Shown here in pieces: positions 42,514 through 51,042 of a stretch of DNA of 64,000 bases (position 1 is the stretch's first letter; each line of letters opens with the position of its first letter). The notes under the pieces are model-generated. The model did no database searches and was not told where the DNA came from. It saw only the letters and a list, made by a program, of their open reading frames with translations. The translations under genes and the position numbers were made by a program. The stretch comes from Streptomyces sp. NRRL F-5123 (GTDB lineage Bacteria; Actinomycetota; Actinomycetes; Streptomycetales; Streptomycetaceae). The DNA lies in assembly GCF_000721495.1 (NCBI RefSeq), contig NZ_JOHY01000011.1, positions 62,001-126,000 on the forward strand, read 5' to 3'.

Positions 42514-44163
42514 TCAGCGCACCGCCCGGCCGGACTCGACCGCGACCGGGGCGGTGGGTCCGGGTGGCGGCGGCGCGCCCGGCAGGCTGACGCGGACCGT
42601 CAGCCCCGCGCCCGGCGCCGTGTCGAGCCGCACCGTCCCGTGGTGGGCCTGGACGACGGCGTGCACGATCGCCATGCCCAGCCCCGCCCCGCCCGTGTCG
42701 GGCGCGCGCTCCGGGTCTGCCCGGAAGAAGCGGTCGAAGGCGCGCTCGGCGTCGCGCGGGTCCAGGCCCGGCCCGGCGTCGCTCACCCGCAGCCGCACCC
42801 CGCGCGTACTGCCGCGCACCTCGACGACGAGCGGCGCGTCCGGCGGCGTGTGCACCCGCACATTGCTGAGCAGGTTGCCCACCACCTGCCGCAGCCCCGC
42901 CTCGTCGCCGAGCGCCCACACCGAGCACCCGGTGCCCGGCCCCCCCGGCTCCGGAAGCAGCAGCGTGACCGGCCGGCCGGGCTGCTGCGCGGCGAGGTCG
43001 GCGGCGGCGTCCCGGACCAGCGCGCACAGGTCGACCGGCTGGAAGTCCAGCCCGGGGCGCTCCTCCAGCCGGGCCAGCGCGAGGAGTTCGTCGACCAGGC
43101 GGCTCATCCGGGCGGCCTCGGCGGAGACCCGGCGCAGCGCCCGCTCCTTGTCGTCGGCGTCGAGCATGCCCTTCTCGTACAGCTCCAGATAGCCCTGCAC
43201 GGACGCCAGCGGGGTGCGCAGCTCGTGCGAGGCGTCGGCGAGGAAGTGCCGGAGCTGGGCGGTGGCGCGCTCGCTCTCGGTGACCGCGGTCTCGATCTGC
43301 TGGAGCATCGCGTTGAGGGCGGTGCTGAGCTGCTGCACCTCGCTGGAGCCGTACCGCCCGGTGGCAATCCGCCGCGACAGGTCGCCCTCGGCGATGGCGG
43401 AGGCGGTCTCCACCATGGCCTCCAGGGGGCTCAGTCGCCGCCTTGCCGCGGTCAGCGACCCGACCGCGAGCAGCGCGAGCAGCACGAACCCGGCGATGAA
43501 CTCCCAGCCCAGCAGCTTGTGGATGGCGCGCTCGACACCGCTGTAGCGCATCCCCTGCACGACCATGCTGCGGTCGCCGAGCCGGGTGACGACGACCCGG
43601 TAGTCCGTGCCGGCCGCCCGCACGTTGACGGCCTTTCCGGTACGGGCGAGATCCGCGGGGTCGGACAGGGCGGCGATCACGTCGGCGCGGACGCGGTTGT
43701 CGGTGCCCATGCCGTTCTCGCACACCGTCGAGTTGCGGCCGTCGGGGTCGAGGACGACGAAGAGGTCCTGCTTGAAGGCCTTGGCGAAGGGCAGCCCGCC
43801 CCCGCCGTCGTCCCCGTCGTGGCCGGTCTGCAGGATCGTTGCGAGCGTGCACAGCTGCTGCAGGCCGTTCGCCGTGACCGGGGTGCTGCGCAAGGAGCGC
43901 TGCGACTCGCTCAGGGTGTGGTCGATCTCGCTGCCCAGCACCATGTCCGTGGCCATGACGCTGAAGGCCGCGGTCGCGAGCAGCCCGAGCGCGACGAAGG
44001 CGACGTTGGCGAGCGTGAGCCGGGCGCGCAGCGTCTTGGGGCTCGGCAGCAGCCGCCCGCTGCCGCACAGCACCCCGCGCTTGCCTCCCGCCGCCTCGCG
44101 CTTCCTGCGGCTCGACTCCGCCGCGAACCACGCGTAGGCCCACGGCAGCAGCCGCTTGCTCAT
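42514..44163 (-). CDS. membrane sensor histidine kinase
   Basis: The protein is 549 aa. A cytoplasmic basic N-terminus of about 45 residues precedes membrane span 1 (LTLANVAFVALGLLATAAFS). An outer sensing domain of about 150 residues follows, with two cysteines (QLCTLA, TVCENG) that may pair. Span 2 is FIAGFVLLALLAVGSLTAA, then a HAMP region, the H-box ADASHELRTPLASVQGYLEL, N-box NLLSNVRVHT, G1 SDAGPGLDP and G2 GGAGLGMAIV. It phosphorylates the response regulator encoded 86 bp upstream. The trigger is unknown; the divergent MMPL exporter is a plausible target. The intergenic 44164-44249 has two copies of CACACCTGTCCCCG. Confidence 0.92.
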   Translation of the reverse strand: MSKRLLPWAYAWFAAESSRRKREAAGGKRGVLCGSGRLLPSPKTLRARLTLANVAFVALGLLATAAFSVMATDMVLGSEIDHTLSESQRSLRSTPVTANGLQQLCTLATILQTGHDGDDGGGGLPFAKAFKQDLFVVLDPDGRNSTVCENGMGTDNRVRADVIAALSDPADLARTGKAVNVRAAGTDYRVVVTRLGDRSMVVQGMRYSGVERAIHKLLGWEFIAGFVLLALLAVGSLTAARRRLSPLEAMVETASAIAEGDLSRRIATGRYGSSEVQQLSTALNAMLQQIETAVTESERATAQLRHFLADASHELRTPLASVQGYLELYEKGMLDADDKERALRRVSAEAARMSRLVDELLALARLEERPGLDFQPVDLCALVRDAAADLAAQQPGRPVTLLLPEPGGPGTGCSVWALGDEAGLRQVVGNLLSNVRVHTPPDAPLVVEVRGSTRGVRLRVSDAGPGLDPRDAERAFDRFFRADPERAPDTGGAGLGMAIVHAVVQAHHGTVRLDTAPGAGLTVRVSLPGAPPPPGPTAPVAVESGRAVR

Positions 44164-44249
44164 GCGCTCACGCCCGTCCGATCCCCGTCACACCTGTCCC
44201 CGTCATGCCCGCCCCACCACACCTGTCCCCGCCCGCGCCCGCCACACCG

Positions 44250-44984
44250 TCACGTGCCCTCGACCGCCCGCAGCCCGTAGCCGACACCGCGCCGGGTCTC
44301 TATCAGCGGCGGGCCGAGCCGGTCGAGCTTGCGCCGCAGGTAGGAGATGTACGTCTCCACGACCGTCGACGGCACCACCGTGTCGTACTGCCAGACGTGC
44401 TGCAGCAGTTGCTCCTTGGAGACGATCCGCCCCGAGTTGCGCAGCAGGTGCCGCAGCAGGTTGTACTCGGTGGGCGTCAGCTCGACCGGCTGGCCGGAGC
44501 GGCGCACCGAGTACGTCGCCTCGTCCATCTCCAGATCACCGTGCCGCAGCACCCGGTCCGCGACGCCCGCGGTGCGGCGGGTACGGCGCAGCACCGCGTG
44601 CACGCGCGCGACGACCTCGTCGACGCCGAAGGGCTTGGTGATGTAGTCGTCGCCGCCCAGCGCCAGCCCGGCGACGACGTCGCGCGGCGCGTCCCGCGCG
44701 GTGACGAAGATGACGGCGAGGTCGTCGCCCGCGCCGTCCCGCCCGGCCGGGTGCTCGGCGCGCAGCGCGCGGCACACCTCCCACCCGTTGCCGTCGGGCA
44801 GCATCACGTCGAGCAGCACGAGGTCGGGGCGGTGCGCGCGGACCGCCGCGAGGGCCTCCTTGCGGGAGGCCGCGCAGTGCACCGTGAAGCCGTTGTAGGT
44901 CAGCGTGATGCGCAGGATGTCCGCGATGCCGGGCTCGTCCTCGACGACGAGCACTGTGGGAGCCGTACCGACAGCTGTCTCCAT
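44250..44984 (-). CDS. OmpR/PhoB-family response regulator
   Basis: The protein is 244 aa. The receiver (residues 10-125) has the acidic pair Glu15/Asp16, phosphorylation site Asp59 in LVLLDVMLPDGNG, VIFVTARDAP and the conserved Lys in DDYITKPFG. The winged-helix domain (about 150-240) has LTPTEYNLLRHLLRNSGRIV, SKEQLLQHVWQY and TYISYLRRKLDRLGPPLIET, ending with RRGVGYGLRA. It binds DNA as a dimer. It is the first gene of the two-component unit, transcribed away from the MMPL gene at 45221, so it may control both. Confidence 0.95.
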   Translation of the reverse strand: METAVGTAPTVLVVEDEPGIADILRITLTYNGFTVHCAASRKEALAAVRAHRPDLVLLDVMLPDGNGWEVCRALRAEHPAGRDGAGDDLAVIFVTARDAPRDVVAGLALGGDDYITKPFGVDEVVARVHAVLRRTRRTAGVADRVLRHGDLEMDEATYSVRRSGQPVELTPTEYNLLRHLLRNSGRIVSKEQLLQHVWQYDTVVPSTVVETYISYLRRKLDRLGPPLIETRRGVGYGLRAVEGT

Positions 44985-45144
44985 GCGTCAAGTATCCGCA
45001 CACCGGGTGTCCTCCGGGGGGCGCGAACCTTGGAGTTCCTTGAGAGAAGGCCGTTCGGCTTGGTGGGCGCCCTTGTCACCACTGACTCTGGAGGGGGGCG
45101 AGTGATCGCGGCACGACCGTGCGCAAGCGCACGGAGCCGCAAAC

Positions 45145-45206
45145 GAAGACGTCACGCAGACGCAACGAAGACGCAGTAGAAGACGACGAAGACGCAGACG
45201 AAGATG
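45145..45206. repeat. degenerate GAAGACG repeat upstream of the MMPL gene
   Basis: GAAGACG occurs at 45145, 45167, 45179 and 45188, with GAAGATG at 45200, in an A-rich stretch unlike its surroundings. It lies between the response regulator and the exporter gene (gap 44985-45220). In frame it would encode an acidic Glu/Asp leader if translation began earlier than 45221. It may hold regulator-binding direct repeats. Confidence 0.6.
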
Positions 45207-45220
45207 ATGGGGGATGGATC

Positions 45221-47437
45221 GTGGCCGCTCTGGCGCGATGGTGCTTCCGGCACAAGTGGGTGGTGATCCTGCTGTGGGTGGCGGCGCTGCTCGGCGTCGG
45301 CACCGCGAGCAGGATCGCAGGCGATGCCTACTCGAATGACTTCTCGCTCCCGCACACCGAGTCGAGCAAGGTGCTCGACCTGCTGGACAAGGCGGTCCAC
45401 AGCCAGTCCGGCGAGAGCGACACCGTGGTGTGGCACACCGACTCGGGTTCGGTGAAGGACCCGACGGTCAAGGCGAAGATCCTGCCGATGCTGGACAAGG
45501 TCCGGCACCAGAAGGACGTCGGCCAGGTCGTCAGCCCGTACGACCCGGCGGGCGCGACGCAGATCAGCAAGGACGGGAAGACGGCGTACGCCCGCGTGAC
45601 GTACGACGTCCTCGGCGCCACGCTGACCGCCGACCAGGTCAACAACCTGATCGACACCGCGCACACCGCGCGCGCGGACGGGCTGAAGGTGGAGGTCGGC
45701 GGTGACGCCGTCGCCCAGGTGGAGCAACCGCCGCCGGGGCTGAGCGAGTTCGTGGGCATCGCGGCCGCGGCCGTCGTGCTCTTCCTGGCGTTCGGCTCGC
45801 TGCTGGGCATGCTGACGCCGATCGTGACGGCGCTGTTCGCCATCGGCATCGCGTCGTCGATGATCACCCTGCTCACGCACGTCGAGAACGTGCCGGACTT
45901 CTCCGGCCAGCTCGCGATGCTGGTGGGCCTCGGCGTCGGCATCGACTACGCCCTCTTCATCGTCACCAGACACCGGAAGGGCATCCTGGCCGGCCTCACA
46001 CCGGAGGACGCCGCGGTCAAGGCGATCAACACCTCCGGGCGCGCGGTCCTCTTCGCGGGCGGCACGGTGTGCATCGCGCTGCTGGGCATGTTCACCGTGG
46101 GCCTGAGCTTCCTCTACGCGGTGGCGATCTCGTCGGCGATGACCGTGGTGGTCTCGGTGCTCGCGGCGATCACGCTGCTGCCCGCGCTGCTCGGCCTGTT
46201 CGGCATGAAGGTGCTCAGCCGCAGGCAGCGGCGGCGCTTCGCCGCCGAGGGCGTGCGGACCGGCGAGCCGGTGGGCGCGTCGGCGCGCTGGTCGTCCTTC
46301 GTGCAGCGGCACCCGCGCTCACTCGCGGCCGCCGCGATCGTGGTCATGGCGACGCTGGCGATCCCGACGCTGTCGCTCCGGCTCGGCTCGTCCGACCAGG
46401 GCAACAACCCGACGTCGACGACGACCCGCAAGGCGTACGACATGCTGGCCGACGGCTTCGGCCCCGGCTTCAACGGCCCGCTGACGATCCTCGCCGAGGT
46501 GCCCGGCGGCCAGCACGACAAGCAGGCGCTGGACAACCTCGTCACGACCCTCGGCCACACCAAGGGCATCGCCTACGCGGCCGCCCTGCCGATGGAGAAG
46601 AACAGCACGGTGGCCCTCGTCCAGGCGGTGCCGACGACCTCGCCGCAGGACAAGGCGACCGACACGCTCATCAACCACCTGCGCGACGACGTCGTCCCGG
46701 CGGCCGAGCGCGGCAACACGATGAAGGCGTACGTCGGCGGTCCGACGGCGATCTACAAGGACTTCGCCACCGTCCTCGGCGGCAAGATGCCGATCTTCAT
46801 CGGGGTGATCATCGCCCTGGGCTTCGTGCTGCTGCTGCTCGCATTCCGCAGCGTCGTCGTCCCGCTCACCGCGGCGGTGATGAACATGGTCGCGGCGGCC
46901 GCGTCCTTCGGCGTCCTGGTCGCGGGCTTCCAGTGGGCGTGGGGCGGCAGTCTGCTGGGCGCGACCCGGGAAGGCCCGATCGACGCCTTCCTGCCGGTGA
47001 TCATGCTGGCGCTGCTCTTCGGCCTGTCGATGGACTACCAGGTCTTCCTGGTCAGCCGGATGCACGAGGAGTGGGTCCACACCCGCGACAGCGCGCGTGC
47101 GGTACGGGTCGGGCTCGCGGAGACCAGCCGGGTGATCACCTCGGCGGCCGTCATCATGGTCTGCGTCTTCGGCGCCTTCGCGCTCAGCGGGGTGCGCGTG
47201 CTCGGCATGTTCGGCGTCGGGCTCGCGGGCGCGGTCGCGCTGGACGCGTTCATCCTGCGGTCGGTGCTGGTGCCCGCGCTGATGCACCTCTTCGGCACGG
47301 CGAACTGGTGGCTGCCCGCCTGGCTGGACAAGCGGCTGCCGCACATGGCGGTCGAGCCCGCGGAGGACGCCGTGGCGGCCCCGGCGACCCGGCCCGGCCA
47401 GGAGCCGGACCTCGCGCTGGCGTCCTCCTCGGACTGA
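45221..47437 (+). CDS. MMPL family RND-type exporter
   Basis: The protein is 738 aa with about 12 membrane spans. MMPL features are the opening ARWCFRHKWVVILLWVAALL, the large outer domain 1 (about 40-190), the first membrane block ending GIDYALFIVTRHRKGI, and outer domain 2 (about 390-540). The second block has GLSMDYQVFLVSRMHEEWVH, with the Asp-Tyr pairs used for proton transfer in both halves (GIDYALF and SMDYQVF). It exports lipids or hydrophobic compounds across the membrane using the proton gradient. The GTG at 45221 has GGGGGA 6 bases upstream; the earlier acidic Arg/Glu/Asp leader from 45119 is not family-like. It may be under control of the divergent two-component system. Confidence 0.9.
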   Translation: MAALARWCFRHKWVVILLWVAALLGVGTASRIAGDAYSNDFSLPHTESSKVLDLLDKAVHSQSGESDTVVWHTDSGSVKDPTVKAKILPMLDKVRHQKDVGQVVSPYDPAGATQISKDGKTAYARVTYDVLGATLTADQVNNLIDTAHTARADGLKVEVGGDAVAQVEQPPPGLSEFVGIAAAAVVLFLAFGSLLGMLTPIVTALFAIGIASSMITLLTHVENVPDFSGQLAMLVGLGVGIDYALFIVTRHRKGILAGLTPEDAAVKAINTSGRAVLFAGGTVCIALLGMFTVGLSFLYAVAISSAMTVVVSVLAAITLLPALLGLFGMKVLSRRQRRRFAAEGVRTGEPVGASARWSSFVQRHPRSLAAAAIVVMATLAIPTLSLRLGSSDQGNNPTSTTTRKAYDMLADGFGPGFNGPLTILAEVPGGQHDKQALDNLVTTLGHTKGIAYAAALPMEKNSTVALVQAVPTTSPQDKATDTLINHLRDDVVPAAERGNTMKAYVGGPTAIYKDFATVLGGKMPIFIGVIIALGFVLLLLAFRSVVVPLTAAVMNMVAAAASFGVLVAGFQWAWGGSLLGATREGPIDAFLPVIMLALLFGLSMDYQVFLVSRMHEEWVHTRDSARAVRVGLAETSRVITSAAVIMVCVFGAFALSGVRVLGMFGVGLAGAVALDAFILRSVLVPALMHLFGTANWWLPAWLDKRLPHMAVEPAEDAVAAPATRPGQEPDLALASSSD

Positions 47438-47460
47438 CGCTCCGCCTTCGGCCTTCCCCC

Positions 47461-47498
47461 GCCCGGCCCGGCTCCGAACCCTCGGAGCCGGGCCGGGC
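47461..47498 (+). terminator. strong intrinsic terminator after the MMPL gene
   Basis: A perfect 17-bp stem (GCCCGGCCCGGCTCCGA 47461-47477 against TCGGAGCCGGGCCGGGC 47482-47498) with a 4-base loop, directly followed by TTTT. This is the most classical Rho-independent terminator in the window. Confidence 0.93.
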
Positions 47499-47578
47499 TT
47501 TTGCATGCCCCTTCCTCCGCCCTTCCCCTGGCCTTCCGCTGCGTGGTGCGGGTCACAGCGCCGCGGTCGGCGCACAGC

Positions 47579-47636
47579 TTGAACGCGTTCAAAAAGAGGT
47601 CTACCGTCAACGACACAAGGTTTTGAACACGTTCAA
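47579..47636 (+). promoter_or_regulatory. promoter with two TetR-type operators
   Basis: TTGAACGCGTTCAA (47579-47592) is a perfect 14-bp palindrome, and TTGAACACGTTCAA (47623-47636) is the same site with one changed base. Centre-to-centre distance is 44 bp. TTGAAC of the first site can serve as -35, with TACCGT (47602-47607) as -10 at 17-base spacing, so a bound repressor would cover the promoter and the second site would sit just after the start point. The TetR encoded at 48771 is the likely binder. Confidence 0.75.
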
Positions 47637-47661
47637 GGAACGTCTGAGGGGTGGGATCGTC

Positions 47662-48096
47662 ATGGACCTGACCGTGGTCGCCTATGCGGTCTACCTGGTG
47701 GTCAGCGTCGCGCTGACCGTCTGGGTGGCCAGGACACTGAGTGCGAACGGGCGCGTCTTCCTCGCCGACGTGCTGCACGGCAACGAGCAGCTCGCCGACG
47801 CCGTCAACCACCTGCTGGTCGTCGGCTTCTACCTGGTCAACCTGGGCTTCGTCGCCCTCTACCTGAAGTCGGCGGACACCGTCGACGACGCCCGGCAGGT
47901 CTTCGAGGAGCTGTCGGTCAAGCTCGGGGTCGTGCTGCTGGTGCTCGGCGTGATGCACCTCGGCAATGTCTACGTCCTCAACAAGATCCGCCGCCGCGGG
48001 CTGATGGAGCGCGAGCAGTACCCGCCCGTCGACCCCGACGGCTTCACGGCGACGGCGGCGGCGCGTACGGGCGCGGCGAAGCCCGCGGGGGCGTGA
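47662..48096 (+). CDS. small membrane protein of unknown function
   Basis: The protein is 144 aa with three predicted membrane segments: LTVVAYAVYLVVSVALTVWV at the N-terminus, LLVVGFYLVNLGFVALYLKS in the middle and LGVVLLVLGVMHLGNVYVLN toward the end, followed by a hydrophilic tail. HGNEQLADAVNHL is between the first two. I know similar streptomycete proteins only as hypotheticals. It is first in an operon with the DCC-type protein (1-base gap) and TetR genes, and its promoter carries two palindromic operators, so it is probably the main regulated product. Confidence 0.75.
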   Translation: MDLTVVAYAVYLVVSVALTVWVARTLSANGRVFLADVLHGNEQLADAVNHLLVVGFYLVNLGFVALYLKSADTVDDARQVFEELSVKLGVVLLVLGVMHLGNVYVLNKIRRRGLMEREQYPPVDPDGFTATAAARTGAAKPAGA

Positions 48097-48097
48097 G

Positions 48098-48760
48098 GTG
48101 CCGACGTCCTCGGGGGCCGGGACCCCGCCTGCCGCGCCGGAGGGGGGCGCGGCAGGTGCGGGCGGGGGCGTACGGGCCCGGCGGCGGGGCGAGCCGCTGC
48201 GCGGGCTGACCGTCCTGACCGACCCGGCGTGCCGCCTCTGCCGCTTCGTCGCGGGCTGGATCGCGGGGCAGCGCCAGCTCGTCCCCGTCACGCTCGTGCC
48301 CGTGGGCTCCGCCGAGGCCCGCCGCCTCTTCCCGGCCCTGGACCACGACGGGGCCACCCGCCGCGAGATCACGGTCGTCGGGGACGCGGGCCAGGTGTAC
48401 GTGGGCCAGACCGCGTGGGTGGTCGTGCTGTGGGCGCTGGCCGACCACCGCGCCCTCGCCCACCGGATGAGCACACCGGCGGGCCGCAGGCTGGCGCGGA
48501 CGGCGGTGCTGGGGGTGGCGAAATACCGCGAGGCCGCGGTCGCCCACCACCAGGACGTCCCGAAGCGCCCGCGCTCCCTCGCGCTGCCCCTCGGCCCGCC
48601 GCGCGGCGCCCCGCTCGCCGGGCGGAGCGGCGCCGAGAGCCGCACCGCGTGGGTCTACGACGGGCAGGGCGGCTGGACGGTACGCGGCGAGGGCCCGTTC
48701 GCGGGGCCGGTTCGCGACGAGACGCCCGGGTGCGCGGAAGGGTGCCCACCGCCGGGCTAG
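48098..48760 (+). CDS. DCC-like thiol-disulfide oxidoreductase domain protein
   Basis: The protein is 220 aa. The core (about 35-130) has LRGLTVLTDPACRLCRFVAG, where CRLC is the redox CxxC of the DCC/DUF393-type thioredoxin-like fold, then LVPVTLVPVGSAEARRLFPA. The usual DCC opening is D-x-x-C-x-x-C, met here as DPACRLC. The N-terminal 32 and C-terminal 60 residues are low complexity. GTG 48098 begins two bases after the preceding stop. It may handle thiols or disulfides for the membrane protein encoded upstream; this is a guess from position. Confidence 0.7.
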   Translation: MPTSSGAGTPPAAPEGGAAGAGGGVRARRRGEPLRGLTVLTDPACRLCRFVAGWIAGQRQLVPVTLVPVGSAEARRLFPALDHDGATRREITVVGDAGQVYVGQTAWVVVLWALADHRALAHRMSTPAGRRLARTAVLGVAKYREAAVAHHQDVPKRPRSLALPLGPPRGAPLAGRSGAESRTAWVYDGQGGWTVRGEGPFAGPVRDETPGCAEGCPPPG

Positions 48761-48770
48761 GCTCACCGCA

Positions 48771-49589
48771 ATGGACCACAAGCACAGCCCCGACGGATTC
48801 CCTCCGGCCCCTCAGGCAGCCCCTTCGGCGGCCCCCGGGCCCGCGGAGGAGCTGCCCGGCGGCCGGGCGCGGCCCAAGACCGGCAAGAGCGAGCAGACCC
48901 GGGCGCTGATCCTGGAGACCGCGATGCGGCTCTTCCGGGAGCGGGGCTACGAGAAGACCACCATGCGGGCCATCGCCCAGGAGGCGGGCGTCTCGGTCGG
49001 GAACGCGTACTACTACTTCGAGTCGAAGGAGTTCCTGATCCAGGGCTTCTACGACCGGATGACGTACGAGCACGCCGCGGACGCCGCCGTCCGCCTGGCC
49101 GGGGTGCGGGAGTTCGACGTACGGCTGCGGATCGCGCTGGAGTCCTGGCTCGACTGCGCCGCGGACTACCACGGGTTCGCCGCCCAGTTCTTCCGTACGG
49201 CGGCGGACCCGGACAGCTCGCTCAGCCCGTTCTCGAACGAGTCGCACCCGGCTCGGGCGACCGCGGTGGACCTCTTCCGCGACGTCCTGACCGGCTCCGA
49301 CCTGGCCCCCAAGCTCGACCCCGAGCTGGCGGAGCTGCTGCCCGACCTGCTGTGGCTGCACCTGATGGTCGTCGTCCTCTACTGGGTCTTCGACCGCACC
49401 CCCGACACCGAGCGCACCCGCGAGTTCGTCCGCCGCTCCACCCCCTTCGTGGCCCGCGTGATCGCCCTGTCCCGCTACCGCGTCTTCCGCCCGATGGTCC
49501 GCGACGCCAAGTCCCTCATCCAGGACTTCGTCCTCCCCACGATCGGCCGCACAGCCGTGACCCGCCCCACCCCCAAGCGGCGCACCTGA
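48771..49589 (+). CDS. TetR family transcriptional regulator
   Basis: The protein is 272 aa. After a disordered Pro/Ala-rich N-terminus (about 35 residues) comes the HTH: KSEQTRALILETAMRLFRER, YEKTTMRAIAQEAGVSVGNA, YYYFESKEFLIQGFYDRM. The ligand-binding domain has FDVRLRIALESWLDCAADYH and DLLWLHLMVVVLYWVFDRTP, a long hydrophobic stretch that could hold a lipid-like ligand. Third gene of the operon starting at 47662; the two 14-bp palindromes at the operon promoter are the obvious binding sites, giving negative autoregulation. Confidence 0.88.
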   Translation: MDHKHSPDGFPPAPQAAPSAAPGPAEELPGGRARPKTGKSEQTRALILETAMRLFRERGYEKTTMRAIAQEAGVSVGNAYYYFESKEFLIQGFYDRMTYEHAADAAVRLAGVREFDVRLRIALESWLDCAADYHGFAAQFFRTAADPDSSLSPFSNESHPARATAVDLFRDVLTGSDLAPKLDPELAELLPDLLWLHLMVVVLYWVFDRTPDTERTREFVRRSTPFVARVIALSRYRVFRPMVRDAKSLIQDFVLPTIGRTAVTRPTPKRRT

Positions 49590-49633
49590 CACCCTGTCGG
49601 GCCCCGCCGCCCCGCCCCCGAAAGGCCCCGGCG

Positions 49634-50425
49634 ATGCCCGACACTCCTCCCCCGCGCAAGCGCCCCTCCGGGTGCGCGGTCGTCCTCCTCGCGATACCCG
49701 CCCTGCTCGGCGGGCTGCTGTGCGGAGCCCTCGCGGTGACCGGCGGCCTCGACGTCGCCGAAGTCCCCGACCAGGGGCCCTGGAACGCGTACAAGACGGT
49801 GTCGCTGTGGTGGGGCGTCGCCGCCGGAGTCACGACGCTGCTCCTCGCCTTCGTCCCCTCCGCCCGCACCGCGCGGTCCACTGTGCGCCGCATGGCCGCC
49901 GCCGACGCGGGCCTGGTGCTCGCGATCTTCTGGCCCCTCCAGGTCGCGGTGCTGGCCGGTTACGCCGCGACCCGCCGCCCCCTCCCCCGCACAATGCGCG
50001 TCCTCGCCGTCCCGGCGGGCGCCGGGGCGCTGCTCGCGGGCATCCTGTGGGGCGGCCCGGCCTACGACACCGCCCAGGTCCTCGACGACGAGGACGCGAC
50101 CGCCGCGTCCCTCGCGGGCGACTGGCACACCCCGTCCGGCGGCCACCTCCACCTCGGCGCCGACGGCCGCTTCGAGGCCACCCGCGTACCGCCCGCCCTC
50201 TTCGCCGACGGTTTCACCGGTTCCCCGCCCGGCCCGACCGAAGCGCACGGCCGCTGGACGTACGCGTACTCCCCCTGGAGCCCGGGCTTCACCTTCCTCC
50301 CGGAGGACGCCCCGTCCGACGCCCCGTCGTGGCTCGCCGCCTACCGCACCGGCCACACCCACATGCTCTGCATCGCGACCGACCCCGACACCCCCTGCGC
50401 CCCCGGCACCGTCTTCGTCCGATGA
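49634..50425 (+). CDS. membrane protein with C-terminal outer domain, paralog A
   Basis: The protein is 263 aa. Four hydrophobic segments cover about residues 12-150 (CAVVLLAIPALLGGLLCGAL, SLWWGVAAGVTTLLLAFVPS, LVLAIFWPLQVAVLAGYAAT, MRVLAVPAGAGALLAGILWG). A soluble domain of about 105 residues follows (SLAGDWHTPSGGHLHLGADG, FTFLPEDAPSDAPSW and MLCIATDPDTPC). The WHTPSGGHLHLGADGRFEAT motif is lipocalin-like in pattern. The ATG at 49634 is preceded by AAAGG at 8-base spacing. The next gene is a shorter copy with the same leader sequence. Confidence 0.75.
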   Translation: MPDTPPPRKRPSGCAVVLLAIPALLGGLLCGALAVTGGLDVAEVPDQGPWNAYKTVSLWWGVAAGVTTLLLAFVPSARTARSTVRRMAAADAGLVLAIFWPLQVAVLAGYAATRRPLPRTMRVLAVPAGAGALLAGILWGGPAYDTAQVLDDEDATAASLAGDWHTPSGGHLHLGADGRFEATRVPPALFADGFTGSPPGPTEAHGRWTYAYSPWSPGFTFLPEDAPSDAPSWLAAYRTGHTHMLCIATDPDTPCAPGTVFVR

Positions 50426-50460
50426 GCCCCCTCCCCGTCCCTCGCACGAAAGGCCCCGCG

Positions 50461-51042
50461 ATGCCCAGCGCCTCCCCCCCGCGCAACGCGCCCGGCTGTG
50501 TGGGCGCCCTGCTCCTGCTCGTCGCCGTGGCCGGCGGGCTGTGGTGCGCGATCTTCGCCGTCGAGGACGCGCTGCTCCTCGCCTCCGGCTTGCCCGGCCA
50601 GGACGACAGGATCGTGTACCTCCTCGTCGCGCTGTTGTGGGGCACGGTCGCATCCGTCACGACGCTCGTGCTCGCCCTCCGCCGTCCCGCCCACACTGTG
50701 CGCAAGATGCTCGCCGGGCTCGCCGCCCAGGCACTCGCCGTCCTCTGGCCCCTCCAACTCGCGCTGCTCGCCACGTACGCCGCAACGAGCCGGTCCCTCT
50801 CCCGCACGGTGCGCGTCCTCACCGTCCTGGCGGCTGTCGCCCTCCTGTCGGTGGGGGGCCAATTGTGTGTACGTGTGCACGGCACCGTCGACATCTCCGT
50901 GGGCGGTCTTCTTCCGCCGACAGCCGGCTCAGCCGGTTATGAATCCTCGCGCGGCCCCACGTCCGCCCGGAGCACAAGCCCGGCGCGCGCGTCGGTGGTG
51001 GAGCCGGGCTCCCGGCGACGCAATTCGACCCATCTCTCGTAG
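50461..51042 (+). CDS. membrane protein paralog B, C-terminal domain lost
   Basis: The protein is 193 aa. Its first 140 residues parallel paralog A: CVGALLLLVAVAGGLWCAIF, LLWGTVASVTTLVLALRRPA, LAVLWPLQLALLATYAATSR, and the same leader AAAGGCCCCGCGATGCC. After VLTVLAAVALLSVGGQL the frame runs into unrelated sequence (SAGYESSRGPTSARSTSPAR) and overlaps the minus-strand gene 50937-51428 by 106 bp. The soluble outer domain of paralog A is missing. This looks like a tandem duplicate cut off by a rearrangement. Confidence 0.65.
   Translation: MPSASPPRNAPGCVGALLLLVAVAGGLWCAIFAVEDALLLASGLPGQDDRIVYLLVALLWGTVASVTTLVLALRRPAHTVRKMLAGLAAQALAVLWPLQLALLATYAATSRSLSRTVRVLTVLAAVALLSVGGQLCVRVHGTVDISVGGLLPPTAGSAGYESSRGPTSARSTSPARASVVEPGSRRRNSTHLS

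Noticed and set aside
45119..45220. Acidic Arg/Glu/Asp N-terminal extension of the MMPL protein
   Set aside because: It comes from the GAAGACG repeat and is not seen in MMPL proteins; GTG 45221 has GGGGGA at 6-base spacing.
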